A stretch of DNA of 64,000 nucleotides from the NCBI GenBank assembly GCA_963576735.1, contig CAUYWD010000323.1, positions 16,016 through 80,015 of the forward strand. The letters are read 5' to 3'. The stretch comes from Bedellia somnulentella (Eukaryota; Arthropoda; Insecta; Lepidoptera; Bedelliidae). The translations under genes were made by a program, and so were the position numbers. Positions within the stretch are counted from its first letter, which is position 1. Every line of letters begins with the position of its first letter. Below the pieces are notes generated by a model. It did no database searches. It was not told where the DNA came from and saw nothing but the letters and a program-made list of their open reading frames with translations. Below are positions 11,084 through 19,589 of this stretch, one piece after another.

Positions 11084-11142
11084 CATTGAGTTCCTTTAAA
11101 TATTATAATTTAAAAAATTAGATTATTTTTTTATTTGAATTT
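11084..11142 (+). pseudogene. nad4: NUMT: nad4 3' end
   Basis: The frame reading FHWVPLNIMI and then an in-frame stop corresponds to the C-terminal coding end of nad4, directly before trnH as in normal gene order. It is short, so confidence rests on position as much as on sequence. Confidence 0.55.
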
Positions 11143-11207
11143 ATTTGAATAATTTAATAAAAAATATTGATTTGTGGAATCAAAAATGTAATAAATTTAC
11201 TTTAAAT
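11143..11207 (+). tRNA. trnH: NUMT: mitochondrial trnH (GUG)
   Basis: Cloverleaf with acceptor ATTTGAA against CTTTAAAT, anticodon stem TTGAT/ATCAA and loop TTGTGGA carrying GTG. It lies between nad4 and nad5 as expected. Confidence 0.7.
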
Positions 11208-11208
11208 T

Positions 11209-11324
11209 ATTAAAAATATTTGTTTTTTAAGTTTTTTTTTTTATTTTGTTATAGATTAATAATATTTTATTTATTTATTTATTTTTTTATAAATGATTTA
11301 GTTATTTTTTTAGAATGAGAAATT
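11209..11324 (+). pseudogene. nad5: NUMT: nad5, part 1 (N-terminus)
   Basis: Begins with an ATT start just after trnH and reads to NDLVIFLEWEI, a conserved early nad5 motif, after an internal frame change in the T-rich stretch. A LINE insertion then interrupts it; the next codons (SLNSLLVLMSILLDW) resume at 12398. Confidence 0.7.
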
Positions 11325-12397
11325 AAAAAAAAAAAAAAAAGGCATTTATTTCACAAAATTAAGTAATTTACAATGAATTGGTTTCGGTGTTTACCGCAGT
11401 AGGTTTCCCTGTGACGCAGCAAACAGGCTCTTTTAAATAACTAAGTAATATAACAATTATGTGCTGATGGCCATTTTTAATTTTGTTTCAAGTACAAAGA
11501 TACAAAAAAAAAATAATCGTTTATGTAAAAATAGAAAAATAGAAAAAAGTTTTTAAAGAGAAAATGAAATAGTTCATTTTCTCATAATTAATAGCTATAA
11601 CAGATCAGAACTCGTATTATGTGTGTGTTTGTGAGTGTATGAGTCTATGTGCGTGTTCGTGTGTGTGTGTGTGCGTGTGTGTGTGTGTGTGTTTGTGTGT
11701 GGGAGAGAGGGACATTATTTGTGCTTGTGGGTGTGTATGATATTGTACCTATACGTCAATAGGTTTTTAATAGTAATTGCTCAACCTCGTTGTATGTTAA
11801 CTCTTGTAACCAGTTTGTGATATAACGTTTTAGTTGGATTAACGTGTAACCTTTTATGTCTTTATTTTTGCTCAGTATTTTATTATACAATATCGGTGCT
11901 ATTGTATCAAAATGACGGCGGGCAAAAGCTGAGTTATATTTGGGAACGGGAACACACGCTATTCTTTTATTGCTATTCGGAATAGAGGGTATGATAATTT
12001 TATGGTATTTCATTAATGCCTGTGTGATGTATAGCTTTCTAACGGTAAGAACATTGGCTTTTTCGTATAAGTCGGATGTAGGATGCCTATAAGGTAACTT
12101 AAGTATGATTTTTAAAAGGGCACGTTGGGCTCTTTCTAACTCTATCATGTAAGTCTTGCCAGCACCGCCCCAACACGTTAAACAATATGTAATAATGCAT
12201 TGGCATAGGCCTTTGTAAGTAGAAAGCAGGAGACTTTTGTCCGCAGCTATTCTGAGGCTTTTAAAAACATGGAACAGCTTCCGGGTTCTAGCAGTGACTG
12301 ACTGGATGTGTTTATTCCACCGAAGGTGTTCGTCGATAACTATTCCTAAATATTTAATTTCCTGTACTCGATTTACGACGGCACAGTCGCAATTGTT
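11325..12397 (-). mobile_element. 5'-truncated LINE inserted in nad5 of the NUMT
   Basis: The minus strand encodes an RT C-terminal domain: CDCAVVNRVQEIKYLGIVID near 12380, then ITYCLTCWGGAGKTYMIELE, RAQRALLKIIL and an open part (11756-12148) ending in NWLQELTYNEVEQLLLKTY. Its closest relative in the window is the LINE at 36.7-37.5 kb, with the same LERAQRA and YPT motifs. Downstream of the stop come a dinucleotide array and about 300 bp of 3' tail ending against a poly(A) run (plus-strand view). The catalytic palm is absent. nad5 codons flank it on both sides, so insertion came after or with mtDNA capture. Confidence 0.75.
11640..11702. repeat. (GT)n microsatellite
   Basis: An interrupted GT/TG run inside the LINE 3' region. 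A CA run occupies the equivalent place in the LINEs at 37.73 kb and 61.67 kb, so it appears to belong to the family. Confidence 0.85.
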
Positions 12398-13612
12398 TCT
12401 TTAAATTCTTTATTGGTTTTAATATCTATTTTATTGGATTGAATATCTTTATTATTCATAAGATTGGTGTCTTTAATTTCTTCTATGGTAATTTTTTATA
12501 GAAAAAGATATATATTATCAGAAAAAAACTTAAATCGATTTATTATTTTAGTTTTATTATTTGTTTTTTCTATAATAATAATAATTATTAGTCCTAATTT
12601 AATTAGAATTTTATTAGGATGAGATGGTCTAGGATCAGTTTCATATCGTTTAGTTATTTATTATCAAAATATTAAATCTTATAATGCTGGTATATTAACA
12701 GCTCTTTCAAATCGTATTGGGGATGTTTTTATTTTAGTTGTTATTGCTTGAATGATAAATTATGGTAGATGAAATTATTATTTTTATTTCAATTTTATAA
12801 AAACTGATATAATTATACAATATATTAGATTTATATTAATAATTTCTGCAATAACAAAAAGAGCTCAAATTCCATTTAGATCTTGATTACCTGCAGCCAT
12901 AGCCGCTCCTACTCCTGTTTCAGCTCTAGTTCATTCATCTACTTTAGTAACTGCAGGAGTATACTTAATAATTCGTTTTAGTGAATTATTAAATAATACT
13001 ATATTTTTTAAAATTTTATTGGTTTTATCTTGTTTAACTATATTAATATCAGGTATTAGAGCTAATTATGAATATGATTTAAAAAAAAATATTGCTTTAT
13101 CTGCTTTAAGACAATTAGGATTAATAATGAGAATTTTAAGTTTAGGATTTAGAGAATAAGCATTTTTTCATTTATTAACACATGCCTTATTTAAAGCTTT
13201 ATTATTTATATGTGCTGGTATAATTATTTATATAATATTAGATATTCAAGATATTCGTTATATAGGATCTTTAGTGAAATTTATTCCTTTGACTTGTTTG
13301 TGTATAAATATTTCTAATTTATCCCTTTGTGGTATTCCTTTTTTATCTGGATTTTATTCAAAAGATTTAATTTTAGAGATAATATCAATAAGAGAATTTA
13401 ATATATTAGTATTTTTATTTTATTATATTTCAATGGGTTTAACTATATTTTATACGTCTCGGTTAATTTTTTATGTTTTATTAAATGACTTAAATTATTT
13501 GGTTATTTATATTTTTTTTTAATGAAGATTATATTATAATAAAAAGAAAATTTATTATATTATTTTTTAGATTAATTGGTGGGAGATTATTAAGATGAAT
13601 AATTTTTTTTAA
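12398..13612 (+). pseudogene. nad5: NUMT: nad5, part 2 (core)
   Basis: Nuclear copy of the nad5 core. Conserved stretches: [17 protein letters not shown] (slightly altered), [63 protein letters not shown] and GIPFLSGFYSKDLIL. An in-frame TAA at 13157-13159 sits where SKLAFFH is expected. A one-base shift in a T run near 13515 moves the frame before LIGGSLLSWM. The Ty1/copia element starts directly after this. The mitochondrial code (TGA Trp, AGA Ser) is evident. Confidence 0.9.
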
Positions 13613-13764
13613 GAACTTATATTTAAATAGTCTGCCTTCCATACGTATTCTATGCTCATGTACTCTGTGGTGTTCTTCTTTTTTTATTAATATATATTCT
13701 CTATCATTCCGTGGTACAACGAGTGTTCTCATTTCTAATCCCTGATTTATTGATTAAGTCATCA
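13613..13764 (+). repeat. copia 5' LTR
   Basis: Identical over 152 bp to 17772-17923. It starts GAACTTATATTT and ends AGTCATCA. The canonical TG start is missing: the bases before GAAC are TTAA here but TGTT in the 3' copy. Confidence 0.85.
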
Positions 13765-13778
13765 GGTTATGGGCCCAG
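13765..13778 (+). promoter_or_regulatory. copia primer-binding site (half initiator tRNA-Met)
   Basis: GGTTATGGGCCCAG begins directly after the 5' LTR. It is complementary to the anticodon arm of eukaryotic initiator tRNA-Met (…GGGCCCATAACC…), the internal half-tRNA primer used by Drosophila copia-type elements. Confidence 0.75.
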
Positions 13779-13912
13779 TTAAGCCCAAGTTGTAAAGAAA
13801 GTGTCAGCAGAGTTAATTATACGCATAAAACGGGATTACAAACAGTTTCGAGCGAATTGGTAGTGTACCGGTATAACCTAAAAACCGCGTGTCTCAGTTT
13901 TATCAAATCATC

Positions 13913-14600
13913 ATGGCGAGTAGCAATCCTCTGGTACTTATAAAAAAATTAACAGGCCGAGAAAATTACAGCACCTGGCTGTTTGCTGTTAAAACATACC
14001 TTCAACATGAAGAGCTTTGGGAATGTATTGAAAATCCCAACGACGAACCAATTGACAAGAAAAAGGACACAAAAGCAAAATCGAAAATCATTTTACTTGT
14101 CGATAGTACCAACTTCGTACATATCCAAGAGGCAGAAACAGCCAAAGAAGTGTGGGAGAACCTGTCCCGCGCTTTCGACGACTCGGGGCTTACACGCAGA
14201 GTTGGACTACTACGTGATCTCTGTACAACTACACTCTCTAGTTGCCAAAATATAGATGAATACGTGAGCAAAATAATGTCTACAGCGCACAAACTCCGAA
14301 ATATAGGATTCAAAGTTGATGATGAACACTTTTACTCTCCGGGTTACCTGAACATTATAAACCAATGATCCTTGCTATAGAAAGCTCAGGGATGAAAATA
14401 AGTGCAGACTCAGTTAAAACTAAATTGCTCCAAGAAGTTAAATCTGAAAACAGTAACTCTGCTTTTACATCTTCTCATGGTTATCAAACTAAGAATGTGA
14501 AAAAGAAGTTAAACAAAGGTCCTAGATGTTTTCAGTGTAATAAATATGGACACAAAAGTCCAGAATGCAGGTCTAAACCGAAAGAAAAGGTTGCTAAATC
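13913..14600 (+). pseudogene. copia gag (capsid and zinc knuckle), frameshifted
   Basis: Starting at MASSNPLVLIKKLTGREN, it follows the copia gag plan: the LTGRENYSTWLFAVKTYL motif, then TAKEVWENLSRAFDDSG, then a shift of frame near 14330, and CFQCNKYGHKSPEC (CX2CX4HX4C knuckle) at about 14527-14568. An upstream in-frame Met at 13889 is less likely to be the start, since the second matches the usual gag N-terminus. Gag forms the particle in which the element's RNA is copied. The frameshift prevents a full product. Confidence 0.8.
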
Positions 14601-16163
14601 AAATAGCTCATATGCTGCCGCGTTTGTCACTCCATTTGACAACAGCTCTGCATGGTTCATTGATTCTGGCGCAACCATGCACATGACGAGACACCGAAAC
14701 CTTCTCCAAAATCAACAGTCACCACCTATTGAGCAAATAAAAGTTGCTAATAACAAAACACTCTCAGTAAGTTGCTCTGGTGATGTAACCTTGAATACAT
14801 TGAATCGAGAAAATCATACAAATACAATTCTATTTAAAAATTCTTGTATGTACCAGAACTTGCAGTGAATTTAATATCTGTACATCAAATTACAGAAAAT
14901 GGTGGTCAAGTTAAATTTGATTCTAAAGGGTGTGTTATACTGAATCAACTAAATTTTATTGTAGCAACAGCAACAAAAATTAACAACATGTACCGGCTTA
15001 ATATTAATACTGATTATGCATGCATGTCTGATGTTAAACAAGATGATGTATATTTATGGCATCAAAGAATGGGTCATTTGCACTTTGACACTTTAAAGAA
15101 ATTAAAAGAATGTTCAGAAGGAATAACATTATCTGATAAAGAAGTGAATGTAACTTGTATTACATGTAAAGAGGGCAAACAAACAAGATTGCCTTTCAAG
15201 AGTCAAGGATCACATTCTTCAAAGCTATTGGAACTGGTGCATTCTGACTTGTGTGGCCCCATGGAAACACAGTCATTAGGAGGGGCTAAATACTTCTTAA
15301 CATTTTTGGATGATTATTCCAAAAAAGTCTATGTGTACATTTTGAATAATAAAACAGAGGTATTGTCAAAATTCAAAGAGTTCAAAACAGAAGCTGAAAA
15401 TCAAACTGATTGTAAACTCAAATGTATTCGGACTGACAATGGCCTAGAATATGTCAACAAACCATTCACTGACTTCCTATTAAGTGCTGGAATAAGACAT
15501 CAAACATCAACACCTTATACTCCAGAACAAAATGGAGCTGCAGAGAGGCTTAATAGAACACTAGTTGAGAAAGCAAGGTGTATGATACTGAATGCTGGCT
15601 TGGCAAAGTTTTTCTGGGCTGAGGCTATAAAAACTGCTGCATATATCATTAACAGATCTCCAACTAGAACCTTGTCATTTAAAACCCCAGAAGAGGTTTG
15701 GTCTGGTCATAAACCAAATTTAAGTCATATGAAAGTGTTTGGGTGTGAAGCTATGGTCCACCTGCCAAAAGTAAAACGCAAAAAGTGGGATCCAAAAGCA
15801 CAAAAGATGATTTTTATTGGTTATTGCGAAAACACAAAAGGATACAGGTTCATAATACCAAATACTAAAAATGTTATTAAGAGCAGGGATGCTGTATTTC
15901 TAGAATCCACTGTGAAGAGAAACTATGCATCTTTGGAATTGTCTGAAACAGAAAATAAAACACTTGATATGCATTCCAAAAGAAATGAAGAAAGTTTAAT
16001 TTCAAATGAGTCTAATGAAGAAAGCAGAAAAGAATCATATTGCTCAGATAGCTCATACAATACTGTTAAAAATAACTCAGATTCAGATGAATACTTACCC
16101 GATGGTGAGGTTGATATTCCGTTCCGAAGCACCATAACATTGAGACCTAGGAATAAAAATTAA
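14600..16163 (+). pseudogene. copia protease and integrase
   Basis: Protease: WFIDSGATMHMTRH near 14654 (catalytic D in DSGA). A frameshift near 14838 follows, then an open frame of 439 codons (14844-16163). Integrase zinc domain: HQRMGHLHFDTLKKL and CITCKEGK. Core: HSDLCGPME, then FLDDYSKKVYVYIL, RTDNGLEYVN and TPEQNGAAERLNRTLVEKAR, giving the D, D and E catalytic residues. Then MKVFGCEAMVH and the acidic linker. The integrase itself is open and keeps its catalytic triad. Confidence 0.85.
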
Positions 16164-17069
16164 GAACAAACTTACCTTTGCTATGATGAATGCTTAGCAC
16201 TTGAACAAGTCCCTGAAACATACAGAGAAGCTATTTCTGGTGAAAATGCTGAAAAATGGAAAGAGTCTATCGAAGAGGAACTCGAAGCCCATAGAAGAAA
16301 TGGTACATGGACATTGGTAAACAAACCAGAAAAAAACAAACATCATTGGCTCTAAATGGGTTTTCAGAGTCAAAGATCAACTAACAGGTCCCCGCTTCAA
16401 GTCCAGATTATGTGCTAAAGGTTATGCACAAGCCAAAGGTATAGACTACAAAGAAACATTTTCGCCCACTGTCAGGTATGATTCAATTCGTTTATTGTTA
16501 TCTCTAGCCGCTCAAAATGGTTATGATATTCTACAACTTGATATTAAGACTGCTTTTCTGTATGGGGAACTGCAAGAAAACATATATATGTATCCCCCTA
16601 AAGGTCTAATATATGAACCAAATAAAGTATGTAAATTAATAAAGTCACTGTATGGTCTCAAACAAGCACCAAGGTGCTGGAATACTAAATTTAATTCTGT
16701 ACTTCAGAAATTTGGTTTCATAAATAGTAAAGCAGATCAATGTGTCTATGTGGCAAATGTAAAAGGAATAAAGTGTTATTTCTGTATGTATGTGGATGAT
16801 GGGCTCCTATTTTCAAAATCAAAGTCTGTGTTGCAATCTGTAACAAATGATTTGAAAACAATATTTGATATGACAATATGCCCACCTAGAAATTTTGTTG
16901 GAATGGACATTCAAGTTTCTGACAAATACATCTTTATACATCAATCTAAATATATTAAACAGCTATTAAATAAATTTAATATGGAAAATGCCAACCCCAA
17001 TAGTGTTCCAGTTGATCCTCATTCAAAGCTAGAGAAAAGTGAGCACCAGCCTAAAGTCGACCAGACATA
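16164..17069 (+). pseudogene. copia reverse transcriptase
   Basis: An in-frame TAA at about 16161 separates it from integrase. VPETYREAISGENAEKWKE precedes a frameshift at about 16340. RT motifs follow: [50 protein letters not shown] (motif A), [13 protein letters not shown] (motif B) and [14 protein letters not shown] (YVDD, motif C). The frame closes after QPKVDQT where about 15-20 codons of the RT to RNase H connection seem deleted. The catalytic aspartates are intact. Confidence 0.85.
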
Positions 17070-17696
17070 ATGTTTGCTGTAAGCTTGGTAAGTAGATTTT
17101 TGAACTGCTATAATGAATCTCACTGGAAAGCTGTTAAGAAAATTCTAAAGTATCTGAAAGACACTGTTAATTTGGGTCTATGCTACCTATCAGCATCAAA
17201 ATCTTCAGAGCTAGTTGGATACAGTGATGCTGATTATGCCAATGACATAACAACTAGAAGGTCAAAAACTGGGTACATATTTATTAAAAATGGAGCTGCT
17301 GTGACAAGGTCTAGTCAGAGGCAACACACTGTTGCTCTGTCTACTACAGAGGCCGAGTTTATGGCAGCCTGTGCTGCCACCAAAGAAGCTATTTGGATCA
17401 AACAATTGTTATTTGACCTGGGTGAATTAAATCAACAAACCATAGTAGTAAATATTGACAATCAAAGTGCAATAAGTGTGATTAAAAACATAAACTTTTA
17501 TAAGAGGTGTAAACATATAGACACTAAATATCATTTCATTAAAGAAAAGTATTATGCCAAAGTTATTGATTTAAATTATGTTTCATCAAATAATCAGCTT
17601 GCTGACTTTCTAACAAAGGCTTTACCGAGAGTTAAATTTCACTATCTAAGAAATGAAATAGGAATGTTGTCAATTGATATGTTATGTAACATTTAA
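17070..17696 (+). pseudogene. copia RNase H domain
   Basis: An open frame of 208 codons: MFAVSLVSRFLNCYNESHWK, YLKDTVNLGL, VGYSDADYANDITTRRSKTG (catalytic D), VALSTTEAEFMAACAATKEA (catalytic E), NIDNQSAISVIKN (catalytic D) and KHIDTKYHFIKE. The stop is about 70 bp before the 3' LTR. It degrades the RNA strand after first-strand synthesis. Confidence 0.85.
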
Positions 17697-17768
17697 TTTA
17701 ATTAGTGTGTCTTATGTTGTTACTTTGTAATTAACTTAGAACATGGAAGGCTACAATTTGGCAGGAGT

Positions 17769-17923
17769 GTTGAACTTATATTTAAATAGTCTGCCTTCCA
17801 TACGTATTCTATGCTCATGTACTCTGTGGTGTTCTTCTTTTTTTATTAATATATATTCTCTATCATTCCGTGGTACAACGAGTGTTCTCATTTCTAATCC
17901 CTGATTTATTGATTAAGTCATCA
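17769..17923 (+). repeat. copia 3' LTR
   Basis: Starts with the canonical TG (TGTTGAAC) after a purine-rich GGCAGGAG tract, the likely second-strand priming site, and ends in CA. The 152 bp from GAAC onward are identical to the 5' LTR. Confidence 0.85.
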
Positions 17924-18318
17924 CTTATTATATTTATTTAACTTTTAATATAAAAATTATGGTTATTTATATGTTAATTTTAGGGTTTATTATAGGTTAT
18001 TTTTTTAGTAAAATAAGTTTTTACAATAATTTTATATTTTATAATTTAAATAGTTTTTTGACCATAATATGGTTTATACCTACTCTTTCTGCCTATGGGA
18101 TAAATATTTATTTTTTAAGTTTGGGAAATAATTTATTAAAAATTGTTGATATAGGATGATTAGAAAAATTTTCTGGTCAAGGAATTTTTTATTTAATAAA
18201 AAAATATTCATTGATTTTTCAATTTATGCAATTAAATAATTTAAAAATTTATTTATTTAGATTTATTATTTGAATTTTAATTTTTATATTTATTTTATTT
18301 TACTTAAATAGCTTATAA
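17924..18318 (+). pseudogene. nad5: NUMT: nad5, part 3 (C-terminus)
   Basis: Continues nad5 after the copia insertion: MVIYMLILGFIIGYFFSK, FMPTLSAYGINIYFLS, then W (TGA) LEKFSGQGIFYL and a hydrophobic tail to TAA at 18316-18318. A frame change lies within the first 35 bases. Its end overlaps trnF. Confidence 0.85.
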
Positions 18319-18365
18319 ATAGAGTTTAATATTGAAGATATTAAGGAGATATATTATCTTTAAGT
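18302..18365 (+). tRNA. trnF: NUMT: mitochondrial trnF (GAA)
   Basis: Cloverleaf with acceptor ACTTAAA/TTTAAGT and loop TTGAAGA carrying GAA. It directly follows and overlaps nad5 on the same strand, as in insect mtDNA. Confidence 0.8.
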
Positions 18366-18372
18366 AAAAATT

Positions 18373-18437
18373 ATTTATAAAAATAAAGTATTTTATTTTT
18401 ACAGTGAAAATGTAATGTTTTAATAAACTATATAAAT
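18373..18437 (-). tRNA. trnE: NUMT: mitochondrial trnE (UUC)
   Basis: Minus-strand cloverleaf, acceptor ATTTATA/TATAAAT, with the loop TTTTCAC carrying TTC. Confidence 0.8.
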
Positions 18438-18439
18438 AA

Positions 18440-18501
18440 GAAATATTAATGAATTAAATCACTATAAATTAAGTTAGCAGCTCAATTTTATTATATTTCT
18501 T
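18440..18501 (-). tRNA. trnS1: NUMT: mitochondrial trnS1 (GCU)
   Basis: Minus-strand GAGCTGCTAACTT anticodon arm (GCT) within GAAATAT.../...ATATTTC ends. The position between trnE and trnN is normal. The D arm is reduced, as usual for this tRNA. Confidence 0.75.
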
Positions 18502-18564
18502 TAATTGGAATTAAAATTCAATTTTATCATTAACAGTGATATACCTCTTTTTGGTTTCAATTAA
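18501..18564 (-). tRNA. trnN: NUMT: mitochondrial trnN (GUU)
   Basis: Minus-strand cloverleaf TTAATTG.../...CAATTAA with the loop CTGTTAA carrying GTT. Confidence 0.75.
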
Positions 18565-18626
18565 TAAATAAGGAGTAAAAACTCTATCTTTTAAGTCGAA
18601 ATTAAATGCAAATTGCTTCTTATTTA
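18565..18626 (-). tRNA. trnR: NUMT: mitochondrial trnR (UCG)
   Basis: Minus-strand AAATAAG.../...CTTATTT ends and the anticodon loop TTTCGAC (TCG). Confidence 0.75.
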
Positions 18627-18691
18627 AGATATATTAATAAATTAATATTATTTGAATGCAAATCAAAAGTTTTAAATTAAACTAAAATCCT
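18627..18691 (-). tRNA. trnA: NUMT: mitochondrial trnA (UGC)
   Basis: Minus strand, starting AGGATTT, with the anticodon loop TTTGCAT (TGC). The 3' acceptor strand pairs imperfectly, so some decay is likely. Confidence 0.7.
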
Positions 18692-18698
18692 AAATAAT

Positions 18699-19059
18699 TT
18701 AATTAGTTCAATTTAATATATTTTGATTTCATTCATGATAGATTCCAATTAATAAAATAAATATAAAAAAGAAGCTAATTTTTATTCAAATTAAAATATT
18801 TGTTAGATTAAAAGTATAAATTATAGGTAAAATCAAAGCAATTTCGATATCAAAAATTAAAAAAATGACTGTAATAAGAAAAAAATGTAAAGAAAAAGGA
18901 ATTCGTGCAGAAGATTTAGGGTCAAATCCACATTCAAAGGGGGAACATTTTTCTCGGTCTATATTAGATTTTTTAGAAATTATTATGGAAATTAATATGA
19001 AAATATTTGAAATAATAAAATATAAGACACTAAAAAATAAAATTATTAAAATTATTTAT
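18699..19059 (-). pseudogene. nad3: NUMT: nad3
   Basis: Minus strand; nuclear copy of NADH dehydrogenase subunit 3, apparently full length. Conserved [20 protein letters not shown] and [20 protein letters not shown] are intact, then EWNQNILNWTN and TAA at 18699-18701. No frameshift was found, in contrast to nad4, nad5 and cox3. Confidence 0.85.
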
Positions 19060-19117
19060 ATTAAAAATATTAAACTTTTTGATTGGAAGTCAAATATACT
19101 AATTATATTATATAAAT
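19054..19117 (-). tRNA. trnG: NUMT: mitochondrial trnG (UCC)
   Basis: Minus-strand cloverleaf, acceptor ATTTATA/TATAAAT, loop CTTCCAA carrying TCC. It lies between cox3 and nad3 as in insect mtDNA. Confidence 0.75.
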
Positions 19118-19119
19118 AA

Positions 19120-19589
19120 TTAATAACCTCATCAATAGATTCTAATATAAAGAAAAAGTCATACTACGTCTACAAAATGTCAATATCAAGCTGCAGCTTC
19201 AAATCCAAAATGGTGATTTATTGAAAAATGATTATTAATATGTCGAATAAAACAAATAGATAAAAATAGTGTTCCGATTAATACATGTAAACCATGAAAT
19301 CCTGTAGCTATAAAAAATGTAGATCCATAAATTCTATCAGAAATAGAAAATGGAGCTTCATAATATTCATATCCTTGAAGAATGGAAAAAATAAATACCT
19401 AAAATAAATAGTTAAAATTAATCCTTGAGATGTCTGATTGTGATTATTTTCTATTAAAGAATGATGGGCTCAAGTTACAGTAATACCTGAAGAAATTAGA
19501 ATGATCGTATTTAATAAGGGAATTTGAAATGGATTAAAGGGGATAATTCTAAATGGGGGTTATATTGCACCAATTTCAATATTTGGGGA
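19120..19589 (-). pseudogene. cox3: NUMT: cox3, 3' part
   Basis: Minus strand; nuclear copy of cytochrome oxidase subunit III from about NIEIGAIWPP to the stop. Motifs: [77 protein letters not shown] and [20 protein letters not shown] frameshift near 19400 (extra base in a T run) breaks it. The upstream end is cut exactly where the array repeat begins. Confidence 0.9.

Larger units (their letters stand above)
13613..17923 (+). mobile_element. Ty1/copia LTR retrotransposon inserted in nad5
   Basis: About 4.3 kb flanked by direct repeats of 152 bp (13613-13764 and 17772-17923) that I read as identical. Each ends in TCATCA. A primer-binding site follows the 5' copy, and gag, protease, integrase, reverse transcriptase and RNase H coding parts follow in the Ty1/copia order (integrase before RT). 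The coding frame is broken several times. mtDNA (nad5) lies on both sides. A TGTT precedes the 3' LTR start but not the 5' one, and I find no clear 5 bp target duplication. Confidence 0.9.

Noticed and set aside
11635..11820. Cysteine/valine-rich small protein
   Set aside because: Translation of the GT microsatellite.
8122..19589. Functional mitochondrial genome or a misassembled mtDNA contig
   Set aside because: Gene order is broken and inverted, genes are truncated and frameshifted, and two nuclear retroelements sit inside nad5; a nuclear insertion fits better.
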